NCBI GenBank assembly: GCA_009746045.1
Contig: RPFO01000877.1
Location: forward strand, 25,499-89,498
Direction: 5' to 3'
Length of the DNA: 64,000 nt
DNA from: Mesostigma viride
Lineage: Eukaryota > Streptophyta > Mesostigmatophyceae > Mesostigmatales > Mesostigmataceae
In this document: in pieces, positions 14,249 through 23,422 of the stretch
Layout: every line of letters starts with the position of its first letter
Numbering within the stretch: position 1 is the stretch's first letter
The notes under the pieces: generated by a model
What the model was told of the DNA's origin: nothing
The model's input: only the letters and a program-made list of their open reading frames with translations
Databases searched by the model: none
Translations under genes and position numbers: made by a program

Positions 14249-15933
14249 AGAAGCAGTTGGATATAGTAAAGCAACAAGCCAATGACGCGCAGGATGCGGC
14301 GGAAGAATTGGCTGCAGAGCTGGAACGCGTGCATGACGCGTACGAGGCAGAGCTTGAAAAAAACGCAAAGGAGCTGGAAGGCGCCAAAGGTAATCTGAGG
14401 GCCGCCGAGCAAGCCGTCGCCGCACTCAAGAACGAGCAGAAGGCATTGAACGATGAGCTTAAATCGGCGCAAGCGGGACAGAAGAGGGCGGAGGAGGAGA
14501 GCGCCGGCCTTACCTCGCAATTGCGCACCAAGGAGACCGAATTGGACAGTGCCCACAAGGCCAGGGATGCCAAAGAGAAAGAATTGGCAAATGCCCAGGC
14601 CAATCTCAAGGAGCAGAGGCGCCTCAACACGGAAGCGGAGGCCAAGCTGAAAAAACAAGAGACGGAGCTGGCGCAACAGAAAGAAGAGAGTACTAAAACT
14701 GCAGAGGAGCTCAAGGCGCAGAATACGAAGGCGGAGGAGCTGAGAGGGCAGATCAAAGCGGGGAAGGAACGCGAGCAGACGCTGGAGGGTGAAGTGAGAC
14801 GTAAGGAGGAGGAGGCCAAGAGGACGGAGGAGAAGCTGAAAACGGCGCAGACAAAGCTCGACACGGCGCGGGGTGAGCTGGCGAACGTGCAAGCGGGTTT
14901 GAGGAAAAAAGAGGCGGAGGTCGCTGCGAAAGACACTCAGTTGGCTGCTTCGAAGGCCGAGGTGTCTTCCTTGAACACGAAGATCGCAGAGGCCGCTGTC
15001 AAGGAGAAGGAGAACGAGAGAGCCGTGAAAGACAAACAGAAGGAGGTGGACGATGCGAATAAAGAGAAGGAAAGGCTCGTGAGAGAGGCAGACGACCTGC
15101 GCAACAAGGCAAAGGGCGCTGCCGACAAGGCGGACGGTCTGCAGCGGGATATACAGGCTAAAGAGATCGAGAACAAGGGGCTTCAGAAGAAGGTTAAAGC
15201 CGGCGAAAAGGATTTCAAGAAACAGGAAGAGTCACTGAAAAAACTCCAAGGGAAACTGACTACCGCAAAAGAAAATGCCAAACGCGCGGCCAACACTGCG
15301 GCCGAAACTGTTGCCCGTCTGACAGCCGCTATTAACAAACAGAATGAAACTAAGAATACGGATGACGCCACCATCAAGAGTTTGAACGAGGATTTAAAAA
15401 AAAAGAGTAAAGAGGCCGAGACTGCACAAGAGTCTGCCAGACAAAAACAATTAAAGGTGGGGTATCTTGAGGCTACCTTGGCAGTTGGTCGGAAAGTCGT
15501 TGACGAAGTCCGCGTAGAACTGGAAAAGGCGCGCGGCGAGTTGAAAACGTCACAAGCCGCCGCTGCCAAATTGACTACCGAGTTGAAGGCGGCACAAACG
15601 GTTATAGCGGGCCATGACGCGGCGATCGCTCGCAAGGATGACGAGATAAATGCTCGCGACGTGCGAATCAATCAACTCAATGCCCTGTTGGTATTGGCAC
15701 AGCAGACCATCGATGGCGAACGCGCACAAGCGGCCGCTTCATTAGCGGTCTTGAACAGTCAGTTGGACGCGAAGAATGCGGAGATCGCAAACGCGGTCAT
15801 CATTGTCACTCAACTGAAAGGCGAACTCGACAAAGCACAGGGTGAGGTGAAGAGACTGGATGGTGAAGCCACGGCCCGCGCGGCCGAGGTCGACAGCCTG
15901 AGACAAGCCAATCAGATTTGGGAGAACAGTTGA
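14245..15933 (+). CDS. giant coiled-coil protein, segment 2
   Basis: Continues the heptad coiled coil of the preceding segment. In-frame codons go back to 14161, so this is not an independent gene start but the same gene after an indel near 14155. It has Glu/Lys/Ala/Gln-rich heptads throughout, becoming more Asn/Thr/Val-rich after 15300. The frame ends at a TGA (15931-15933), while the coil signal goes on in the next frame. No Pro breaks, cysteines or membrane segments of note. Confidence 0.55.
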   Translation: MKKQLDIVKQQANDAQDAAEELAAELERVHDAYEAELEKNAKELEGAKGNLRAAEQAVAALKNEQKALNDELKSAQAGQKRAEEESAGLTSQLRTKETELDSAHKARDAKEKELANAQANLKEQRRLNTEAEAKLKKQETELAQQKEESTKTAEELKAQNTKAEELRGQIKAGKEREQTLEGEVRRKEEEAKRTEEKLKTAQTKLDTARGELANVQAGLRKKEAEVAAKDTQLAASKAEVSSLNTKIAEAAVKEKENERAVKDKQKEVDDANKEKERLVREADDLRNKAKGAADKADGLQRDIQAKEIENKGLQKKVKAGEKDFKKQEESLKKLQGKLTTAKENAKRAANTAAETVARLTAAINKQNETKNTDDATIKSLNEDLKKKSKEAETAQESARQKQLKVGYLEATLAVGRKVVDEVRVELEKARGELKTSQAAAAKLTTELKAAQTVIAGHDAAIARKDDEINARDVRINQLNALLVLAQQTIDGERAQAAASLAVLNSQLDAKNAEIANAVIIVTQLKGELDKAQGEVKRLDGEATARAAEVDSLRQANQIWENS

Positions 15934-17236
15934 ATGCGGCACAAACGCAATTGACAGAGTCCCAAGCGCGGGTCGCACAGCTCGAACAAGAGGGCGTGAG
16001 GGCGGCGGACGAGATCACCCGTTTGAAAGGTGTCGAATCGGCTCAAAACACGCGAATCTCGATTCTCCAGGATCAGGTCAGCTCCGGTGCACAAGCGCTG
16101 AGGGACAAGGAGGGTCAGTTGCAAAACAGATGGTGATAACAACAACTGCAATTGGATATCGACGCGGCCAAGAAAACGGTGGGCGAGAAGGAGAACGAGA
16201 TAGCTAACCTTACAACAACCCTCCGGGCATGGATGGAGGGCTATGCCGAATTACAGGCGAAGGAGGCAGCCACGCAGGGCCTGCTCGACCAGGCGACACA
16301 GGAGAAGGACCGGCTCGACAGGGAGGTGAAGAGCAAGGAGGCGTCCCTCGTTCAGGCGCAACAAGATAAGAATGTTCTCGAGGGCCGCGTGTCCACACTC
16401 GTGCAGGAACATGCGGTCAAAGAACAACAGCTGAATGACAAATACCAAAAGGTTGTCGACGCCGCCCGTGCCGAACTGGATAAGAAGGTGGGGGAACTGG
16501 CGGGAAAGGACGCTGAGATCGCCAATATCAGAAAGTTCACTCGGCCCAGAGAAGGCGACGAAGGCTGCGTACGATGCCGAGTACAACAGAATGAAGGCCT
16601 CCCTCGAGCAATCGGTGTTAGATCTCGGTGCACAACTGGCGTTAAAAGACGGAGAGATAACAAATTCCAAACAAGCTCTCGACAGCGCAAACAAATTTGT
16701 TGGTGGCGAGAGCCGAAGTGCATGGGCTACGAGAGTTAATAAGAAACCTGAAGAGTGAAAGGGACACGGCACAGGATGCGTTGGGCGAGGCCACTGTCAA
16801 AGGCGCGCAGAAGGACGCGGAGATACGACGTTTGACCGAGGAAAGACAATTGCTGGGTAGTCGCGTTGGCCAGTTGGCGTTAGAGAAGGATCAACTGAAT
16901 AGGGAAAAACTCGCGCTGGAAGGGGAACTAACAGTAAATAAGGATGAACTGAAACGGACGCGCGAGAGAGAGGAATGGCTGAAGAGAGATCTATTGACAA
17001 TTGACGACAGATACAAGAGACAGATCGACAAATTAAATGGAGAGATCCTTCTCATCACCGGTCAGAGGGATAATTATTACGGCGATGGGGTCAGGGTCCA
17101 GGGGGAGCGTGACGCCATACAGGCGGAATTTGACAAACTGAGAAGGATATTGATTTCCATGAGGAATCTGTCTCATCAAATCGGAGACGAGAATGTTCGA
17201 AATTGGATCAACGACATTACGCGCACTGTCACGTAA
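15918..17236 (+). pseudogene. giant coiled-coil protein, segment 3 (three further frame changes and a double stop)
   Basis: The coil continues from 15918 but meets TGA TAA in frame at 16135-16140, resumes in the same frame, changes frame near 16535 and again near 16695, and ends at the stop 17234-17236. The final 180 codons form one clean frame (ERDTAQDALGEATVKGAQ... DYKRQIDKLNGE), ending VRNWINDITRTVT. With the two upstream segments the locus would encode roughly 2,280 residues. The breaks are not at long G/C runs, so either the gene is decaying or the assembly is poor in this repetitive stretch. Confidence 0.45.
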
Positions 17237-17299
17237 CACGCGTGTCCGCGCCTCCGTCGTTCCCAAAAAAATGCCACCGTGGTGTTATACGCGCTACCG

Positions 17300-18168
17300 A
17301 TGGCGGACACGTGCCACTTCGGGCTGTGGACGATGCGGCCAGCCAGCCGCCGCGAGGAGGGGGACGTCCTCAAGGCGGTGGCGGCTGCGTGCAGGACCAC
17401 GCACACCCCCGACCTTTCGTGCAGTACGCGGACAGCGTTAGCGGTGTTGTGAGGGAGCTCGGGCCGGGCGGCTACTGGATATGCGACTTCACGCCCGGCG
17501 TGCACTGCCTGCTCGCTCTCGTGCGCATCCGCGGCGGCCGAACGGTGTGCTCTCTTATCCACTGGGACAAGGGGGTGTACGTCGTGCGCATGCCGCCATT
17601 CAAGACCAAGCTGTTCAAGGGCACAGTGCTGCAGGGCGTGCTGGCTCGCGACGGGCTGAAGACCTCGTTTGTGGTGCACGACTGTCTCGCATTCGCCCGC
17701 AAGAGCCAGTTGTCTCGCCCCTTCGAAGCGCGCATGGAGATGGCGAGGGACGTGGTGGGCATGAACTTTCCTAGTCACTCGTCCTATTTGTCCAACGTGT
17801 TCCTGCGCTGTGTTGCATTCATGCCTAGTAACAGCGACCAGTCTTTCTTAAAGAGTCAAAATGTGTTGTTTATTCCCAATTCATCAACGGTCAGCGATCA
17901 ATACAAACACGGCAACGTTCCCATCGCACTCGTTAGCAGGCCAGAACTGTTCACAGATTTCGAGAGTCTGTGCCCCCTCATGTTCCCCTACGTGCCCTAC
18001 TCGTTTGGCGGTGTAATCACTTCCGCTTCCACGCCCCAGCGCACCTCCTCCGAGGGGCTGAGATTTTCTGGGCCAGGTTTAACGCCGACACCATTGTCTG
18101 ATTGCTTTGCGCCTCCGCCACGTCCAGCGGCGGGAGGAACAGCACTCGGTGCGCGGACTCGGGGATAG
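17300..18168 (+). CDS. nucleotidyltransferase-like protein (capping/ligase fold, degenerate motif I), frame broken
   Basis: The ATG at 17300 begins a frame with strongly GC-rich third positions (MADTCHFGLWTMRPASRREE). At five C (17406-17410) the signal moves to the frame that ends at 18168. The body resembles mRNA guanylyltransferases and DNA ligases: YWICDFTPGVHCLLAL in the place of motif I, then FKGTVLQGVL and FVVHDCLAF in the places of motif III/IIIa. The catalytic Lys of KxDG is not present (T-P-G instead), so it may be inactive or non-catalytic. Its last 150 bases overlap the convergent primase gene, and the Pro/Gly-rich end is probably antisense noise. Family call tentative. Confidence 0.4.
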
Positions 18169-19497
18169 GCGCGGGGTCAGACGCGTACCCCGCGCACCCG
18201 TCGTCGAAACACCGCTGTGAGATGCCTTGGAAAGAGATCGAGAACCAGACGTTGTTGCTCGCGTGCTCCCTACCCACGTTCAGACACTCCCTGTGATGGG
18301 TCCACGCAGAGTACACGGCGTGCACCCCTTGCCCCCGCTGATACACCCTGGACACTCCCGTGGGGGCCATGGAACGTACCGCCTTCTCCACAGCCGCGTA
18401 TAGTGGGGACGAGGACGGCACCCCCTCGTCACTATGCAGCCCAAAGCGTACCGCCTCCTTCTCGGCGCCCTCGGTCTTCAGCTTCTTAAACTTCTTGCGC
18501 CTCTTTGTCTTCATCTCCGACGAGGTGACGCAGTTGTCCTCGTCGTACCATGCCGGCATGGCCACGCTCACGATGATCGCGGGGTCGGCGCCGTCGAAGG
18601 CGCGCACAGAAGTCATTTGCAGGAACTTCACCGGGTCCTTCCTGATCTCGTCGGGTGTGTACTCGTGCGTGACCACTCCGTTGGCGTCCATCTCCCCCCA
18701 CGGTTGGTACGAGCGACTCTCGTGCACCTTCCCGTAGCGACAGGACCCGTTCGGGCACACCCTGTTCTTCTTGGCCCAACACAGATCGCACCTGCAGTAC
18801 TCCTCATCCCCCCACTGTCTCTTGCACGGCCCGTGCTCCTTCTCGAGAGCCCTCGCCGCCTTGCAGCAGTCGGGACACCTCACGCATTTCCAGCTCCACA
18901 ACATGCGCAGGCCGTTGTCCAGGAGGACTGACGGGTCGACCACCTCCGTCCACGTGTTGTTTTCCGGCCTGGGCCCCAACTCGGTGTGCAGTTTCTCCAC
19001 GATGATGGAACGCAGCAGGATCGCGTTGAAGACGTCCATTGGCACGGACGGGAAGTGCACGTGGAAACCGGTCTTGAAGGCTCCAGTGCTGGTCTTCTTC
19101 AAGGGAGCCCTGCATATCACCATGGATGTATCTGTGGAAGAGGGCAGACACTCCCCCATCACACTTTGCATGAGAGGAAGCCACACCTTTACGACATCAT
19201 CCCCGAGATCCCTTGAATCCACGCAATCCAGGTCGAAAAAGAGAGGAAAGATGCCAGTTTTTGGCTTTTGCTCGACAATGAAGTTGGGAGTGTTCCTCAT
19301 GCCATCATAGGCCACTCTTTTGTAAAAGTCCAACAGGTCCTCCCGGTCCACAAACATCTTCCCCCCCTGAATCCATCCAAAAACAAGTGGGTGTACTCCT
19401 CATCCTTGTCCACAATCAGCTCCATTTGCACCACCCAGTTGGTGGCTCTGGAAAAGCCCGGACGCTGCCACTTCTCTCTGGGCGCTGACGTGGTCAT
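18017..19497 (-). CDS. archaeo-eukaryotic primase, herpes UL52 type, frame broken at a C run
   Basis: Synthesises RNA primers for viral DNA replication. The ATG at 19495-19497 starts MTTSAPREKWQRPGFSRATN; at seven C (19361-19367) the frame shifts into the main body. There, FPLFFDLDC gives the metal-binding aspartates and KTGFHVHFP the sxH-type motif. A Cys-rich insert (CPDCCKAA ... CRCDLCWAKK ... CPNGSC) follows, and the C-terminus has the C...H...N-x-W...QRCFDDGC zinc motif typical of UL52-like primases. About 490 aa. D5-like helicase is encoded at 26.8-29 kb, its likely partner. Gene ends convergent with the nucleotidyltransferase-like gene. Confidence 0.75.
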
Positions 19498-19611
19498 TTA
19501 CTCGCAAGCACCCAAAAAAGCTACCCCGTTTGCGAATCAGGCGCTCCAGAGAAGCGGGGAAGGTCGCATCCGTGCGATTACTGGTCGCACAAGTTCTCAG
19601 CACGTGTTATC

Positions 19612-20261
19612 ATGCGGATATACACGAAAACCGGGGACACGGGGCTCACGTCCGCCATAGGAGGTGGTGCGAAGCTCCCGAAAAGCGACTCTCTCTTTGC
19701 TGCCCTGGGGGCTTTGGATGAGCTCAATTCATCCGTCGGAGTGGCGGTGAGTCAGGCGGATCTCGTGGATCCACGGTCGTCAGAACTCGTGGATCTCTTG
19801 CAATACCTCCAGTGCAGGATCTTGGATGCAGGCACATCTCTGGCTGCACCTGTGGAGAGATCTGGTGACAAGGCGAACAGAGATCTGGTGATGTGGACAA
19901 GCAGATCCCAGACACAGTCACACCTGTGACATCACCCATCCCAATATCAGATCCCCTGCTTAAGTTCACTTGTGCTGACGAGGCGGTTCAGATCTTGGAA
20001 TCTCGCATCGACAGTTACGACCAGAATCTGCCAGTGCTGAGGAACTTTGTGCTTCCTGGGGGGAACGGTATGCTGTCATCCCAGCTGCACGTGTGCAGAA
20101 CCGTGTGCCGGAGGGCAGAACGAGATGTCGTGGCATGCGGACGAGCGGACAATGGCCTGCTAGTCTTTATGAACCGTCTGTCCGACTTCTTCTTCGTGGC
20201 GGCGCGGGCGTATCAAGACAAACAGCCAGTAGTTTATTCCAAAAGGATGAATGTTGTTTAA
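19612..20261 (+). CDS. MMAB: ATP:cob(I)alamin adenosyltransferase (PduO/MMAB type), two exons
   Basis: Transfers the adenosyl group of ATP to cob(I)alamin, giving adenosylcobalamin. Exon 1 is 19612-19864, exon 2 is 19951-20261; the 86-bp GT-AG intron joins phase 1 to phase 1 and gives about 187 aa, the normal family size. Motifs: MRIYTKTGDTGLTSAIGGG (ATP-binding N-terminus), ALDELNSSVGVA, then after the junction LKFT, LPVLRNFVLPGG, and LHVCRTVCRRAER, ending NRLSDFFFVAAR. All PduO signatures are intact. Without splicing the frame stops early with an extra 35-residue insert, which supports the intron. It supplies the cofactor of the class II reductase in this window. Confidence 0.85.
19865..19950 (+). 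other. 86-bp spliceosomal intron containing AGATCT repeats
   Basis: Donor TCTG|GTGACAAGG and acceptor CCAATATCAG|ATCCCC. Removal restores the frame and the conserved spacing between LAAP and LKFT. Its 5' part (AGATCTGGTGACAAGG) nearly repeats 49153-49168 in an intergenic AGATCT-rich stretch. Confidence 0.75.
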
Positions 20262-20282
20262 TATCTATTATTTGATTCATAC

Positions 20283-21113
20283 ATGGCCAATAGACTCGAA
20301 ACACATCCATTGTCGTCTCATCTGGCCTCTTTGAATGCGGCGAAAGACAACATTGACACGGAGGCAACTCCAGCCGCGTCTCCCAAGTATGACATGCTAA
20401 AACCCACATTCAACCTGCAAAACGCCCACGACGTGAACATATACAAGTACATAATCCGCGACGACAGCAGCAGCAGTTCCTCTGACCAATCTGCTAAAGA
20501 GCACTTTTGGACGCGTGACATGGAGGAGCTAGTGTACGGGTGGGGGCAAAAGGGCGTGGGGTTCCGCAACATGCACGAAATGGCGGCATCTCACAACACC
20601 ATATGGTTTCACGCGATCGGCATCCCAGCCATCATCCTATCAACCGTGGCTGGAACGAGCTCTCTATCCAAACTGAACGATTGCAACACCCCCACTATGG
20701 CATTGGCGATCGGGATCGTGAGCATGACGGTGTCCGCGCTCACGAGCGTGCAAAACTTCATGCAGTTTTCCAAGCGCGCGGAGCGCCACAAGCAAGCGGC
20801 TCACAAATTTGCCGCGTTCTTCAGAGAGATCGACTCGGAGCTTACCAAACCAAGGGGGCATAGGCAGAATCCGTTTGAGTTCATCCAAATATGCAGGCTC
20901 ACGCTCGACAATATGGTGTCGCGCGGGCCGGCCATCCCTGGGTACATAGTAAAAAGGTATATGAACATGGTATCCAAGAAGGGTGACAAAAGAAAGGAAA
21001 GGGCGTCTATGGATGGGGCAAGTCTTCATGAGCCTCATGAACGTGTGAATGTGCTGGTGCGCAAAGATCCCGAGGCGCCCATTCCCGTCCGCATCATGGA
21101 GAGCAAGTTGTGA
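20283..21113 (+). CDS. SLATT-type two-helix membrane protein, 276 aa
   Basis: The ATG at 20283 follows an AT-rich leader (TATCTATTATTTGATTC). After a Ser/Pro-rich N-terminus (with SSSSSS) come a segment starting VYGWGQKGVGFRNMHEMA and two membrane helices, IWFHAIGIPAIILSTVAGTS and MALAIGIVSMTVSALTSVQ. A cytosolic helical part FSKRAERHKQAAHKF...R follows, with PGYIVKRYMN near the end. The order of two helices, then a (F-x-x-R-A-x-x-H-x-x-A) helix, is that of SLATT domains, which in prokaryotes are proposed pore-forming effectors next to nucleotide-sensing partners. In giant viruses the role is unknown. Confidence 0.65.
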   Translation: MANRLETHPLSSHLASLNAAKDNIDTEATPAASPKYDMLKPTFNLQNAHDVNIYKYIIRDDSSSSSSDQSAKEHFWTRDMEELVYGWGQKGVGFRNMHEMAASHNTIWFHAIGIPAIILSTVAGTSSLSKLNDCNTPTMALAIGIVSMTVSALTSVQNFMQFSKRAERHKQAAHKFAAFFREIDSELTKPRGHRQNPFEFIQICRLTLDNMVSRGPAIPGYIVKRYMNMVSKKGDKRKERASMDGASLHEPHERVNVLVRKDPEAPIPVRIMESKL

Positions 21114-21130
21114 CATCTAGGTATCGAGAT

Positions 21131-21314
21131 GCTGACTGGGAGATCTCTGCAGGTCCATATCTGGAGATCTCTATGCGCTGACTGGGAGATCTCTGCAGGT
21201 CCAGATCTTGAGATCTCGATTTGCTGACTGGGAGATCTCTGCAGTGCCAGATCTGGAGATCTTGCTGTGCTGACTGGGAGATCTCTGTAGGTCCAGATCT
21301 GGAGATCTCGCCAC
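21131..21314. repeat. 46-bp tandem repeat rich in AGATCT, four copies
   Basis: Units begin GCTGACTGGGAGATCTCTG at 21131, 21177, 21223 and 21269, exactly 46 bp apart. About eleven AGATCT palindromes fall within 185 bp, whereas one per several kb is expected. It lies between the SLATT gene and the next promoter. Similar AGATCT clusters occur at 29.1-29.3 kb, 49.1-49.23 kb and 52.7 kb, and in the intron at 19.87 kb. Confidence 0.85.
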
Positions 21315-21394
21315 AACCGAACCCTCCGAACGCGTTATATCGGAGGGATGAGTGTGGACCCGTGCATTTCCCACGACACGACACCACAGAAGCC

Positions 21395-21912
21395 ATGGCT
21401 GGCTGTATCATCCGCTCCGTGATGATGGAGACTTCGCCCGAAACCGCCATGTTTACGGCGAGAGACTACCGATTCATCCACGAAAAACTGGCCTTGAACG
21501 CCGGGGAGTGCGGCAACAACAAGCGTGTGAGGCCCTTCCAGCTGCCCTCCATCATCCGCAAGAGAAAGAAGCGGGGGACCCCCCCGTAACCAGGGTCCAC
21601 AATGACACAAACAGGAACGTGATTGCGTCCGCACTCACCGAGCCCGACGACACCGACCCAGCCCCCCTTTCAGACAGCCTGGTGGGCGCTCCAGAGATGG
21701 GGGAGTACAGCCAGATGACATGGCGCGCGTTCGGAGACCTGTTAAATGGGATGGACTGCAGAGAGCTGTCCCGCATGTCTGAGCGGTCCGAGTACCACGC
21801 TGTGGCGGTGTCCCTGGCCATGGGTCTGCAGGGGGTGCAGTACTGCTTCTCCGGATGCCACCGGTGCAATCGCAGCCCCCGGTCGATGAAATACACGGGG
21901 CTGGCCGACTGA
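21395..21912 (+). CDS. hypothetical protein, frame broken at a C run
   Basis: The ATG at 21395 (MAGCIIRSVMMETSPETAMF) runs with good codon use to RKRKKRG, where seven C (21579-21585) shift the frame. The continuation has PDDTDPAPLSDSLVGAPE, MTWRAFGDLLNGMDC and a four-Cys C-terminus (QYCFSGCHRCNRSPR), ending at 21910-21912. About 172 aa. The Lys/Arg cluster could be a nuclear signal and the Cys-rich end a zinc site. No family recognised. Confidence 0.5.
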
Positions 21913-21984
21913 GTCGTTCACCATCCCGCCGCGGCAGCTCTTGTTTATGGTCAAATTTTAATTATCCGTGAATACTGTAGCAGG

Positions 21985-22176
21985 ATGCTGTTATTGCACG
22001 CCATTCCCACCTACATCATTGTTTCATACATCCTCATAAAGTCCAAGCCTCGATGCATGTTCGAAGCTAACGGAAGCCCCATCAAGTTTGGACTGGGTCC
22101 CAGTCAAACCCTTATGCCGTTTTGGCTGTTTTCTCTGCTCATCAGTCTGTACGTCCCGGTTATGATGTTGAGGTGA
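21985..22176 (+). CDS. two-helix membrane protein, 63 aa
   Basis: Starts MLLLHAIPTYIIVSYILIK, a membrane helix at once, followed by a short loop with FEANGSPIKFGLGPSQT and a second helix (LMPFWLFSLLISLYVPVMML). The A/T-rich 35 bases before the ATG probably contain the promoter. The topology, with both ends on one side, and the size match small poxvirus-like virion membrane or entry-complex components, but sequence alone does not show it. Confidence 0.55.
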   Translation: MLLLHAIPTYIIVSYILIKSKPRCMFEANGSPIKFGLGPSQTLMPFWLFSLLISLYVPVMMLR

Positions 22177-22245
22177 CGCGCTTAGACGCCTCAATGAATT
22201 ATCGTGGCATTAGTAAACACGAGTTGTCTCCGCCGAACGGATGCA

Positions 22246-22482
22246 ATGGGATCCCCTCCGGACAGCTGTCCCACCGAGGGCTGCGACGGCTGCGAATGGT
22301 GCTGTGGGCGCCCATTCCAGGAGCTGCCCGACCATTTCCAGAGCATGTACAGGGAGGAGATCCTGAACCTGTACCTCTCCATGAAAGAGCAATGCGAGTC
22401 GTGCGGGTATCCTCTGTTACAAAACGTGACATTAGACGCGTTTGAGGACTTTGTGGTCGCGAACTCGAGGATGTACAAGTAA
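22246..22482 (+). CDS. cysteine-rich protein, 78 aa
   Basis: The ATG at 22246 gives MGSPPDSCPTEGCDGCEWCC, four to five Cys in 13 residues, then a helical middle (YREEILNLYLSMKEQ) with a further CESCGYP pair. This suggests one or two small zinc or disulfide sites. A GTG start at 22204 is possible but adds no conserved-looking sequence. Unknown function. Confidence 0.5.
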   Translation: MGSPPDSCPTEGCDGCEWCCGRPFQELPDHFQSMYREEILNLYLSMKEQCESCGYPLLQNVTLDAFEDFVVANSRMYK

Positions 22483-22489
22483 ACCGTAA

Positions 22490-23371
22490 CTAATCTGTAA
22501 TAAAACTGAATTGCTCCATATTGCTCAAATCAACATCATTCACACACTCATTCATTTGCAACACGGGTACCTCGTCAGAAGGTGCTCGCGGCAATTTACA
22601 TGCATCTGGCTTGTCAATGAAGGCATAGTCCGTGTCGATTGTTACTTCCACCATCCGTTTCCTTTTCCCCACCGCACGCTTCTCATCGTCGTCGTCTCCG
22701 GACGAGGACGACGCGGAGAACAGCCCTTTTGTCTTCAGGTACTCCAGCCCGCCGTTGTCCATGGCGTGCACCCAATCGTCCCTGAACTTTTGCATCAGGG
22801 GCAGCTTCTGTCGAAACCAGTTCCTGTCCCGCTTTATTTCCAGGATGTCGAACTCCATCTCGGCCCACGTGGACGCGGGGCGGAACTGAACAAAGTGGCA
22901 CATGTCCAGGTTGAGTACCTCCATCAGCACCTGGACCTGCGGCACGTAATAAGAGGGTATCTCGTGCTTGATTTCTCTCTTCAGAGGGCACTTGATCTCG
23001 ACCAGCACGCCGTCCGCTGTCACGCGGTCAGGGCTGCCACCGAGCCACGAGTGCAGCGGGTGGGCGATGAGGCCAAACTCGAAGCATTTCCTCCCCGTGC
23101 GCCTTATGTACTCGGTGGCGGCGATGTCCTCGTTCAGGTTGCCGTGCCTCGTAGCGACGTTCCCCTGAAACACGCACCTGTTGTCCCCGAGCTTCTTCCT
23201 GAGGAGCTTCGTTGTCGACTCGTACGGATTGTCTCCTATCGCGGCTGCCACGTCGGACGCGGTCAACATACGGTTCCGTATGGCGTACCACTCCGGCGAC
23301 TTTTGAGGCGCCGTTTTCATCTTCAGCAACTCCCCCACAGCGGGGTGCAGCTCGCATCCCGTCTCCTCCAT
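22490..23371 (-). CDS. YqaJ/lambda-type viral exonuclease, 293 aa
   Basis: Resects double-stranded DNA ends for recombination and genome processing. Motifs in order: SPEWYAIRNRMLTASDVAA near residue 25, RHGNLNEDIAA (Glu), GGSPDRV (Asp), and VEIKCPLKR (the ExK pair), then the helix-rich end of the fold. The C-terminal 80 residues add an acidic/Ser cluster (SSSSGDDDDEK) and a KRKR nuclear-type signal. The start at 23371 is the only ATG before the conserved region. It sits head to tail with the RuvC-like gene, forming a recombination pair. Confidence 0.8.
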   Translation of the reverse strand: MEETGCELHPAVGELLKMKTAPQKSPEWYAIRNRMLTASDVAAAIGDNPYESTTKLLRKKLGDNRCVFQGNVATRHGNLNEDIAATEYIRRTGRKCFEFGLIAHPLHSWLGGSPDRVTADGVLVEIKCPLKREIKHEIPSYYVPQVQVLMEVLNLDMCHFVQFRPASTWAEMEFDILEIKRDRNWFRQKLPLMQKFRDDWVHAMDNGGLEYLKTKGLFSASSSSGDDDDEKRAVGKRKRMVEVTIDTDYAFIDKPDACKLPRAPSDEVPVLQMNECVNDVDLSNMEQFSFITD

Positions 23372-23422
23372 GGTCGGCGCTATAGTATCGCCCCATTATT
23401 TTTGCAGCTGGGTTAACGCACT

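Noticed and set aside
12443-15671. Long antisense frames across the coiled-coil gene (for example 13965-14936 minus)
   Set aside because: Leu/Ser/Phe-rich mirror images of Glu/Lys/Ala coding; shadows of the sense gene.
17203-17420. Upstream part of the frame ending at 18168 as the true N-terminus
   Set aside because: Its codons have poor third-position GC and the residues are Gly/Pro-rich noise, whereas the ATG at 17300 in another frame shows strong coding signal.
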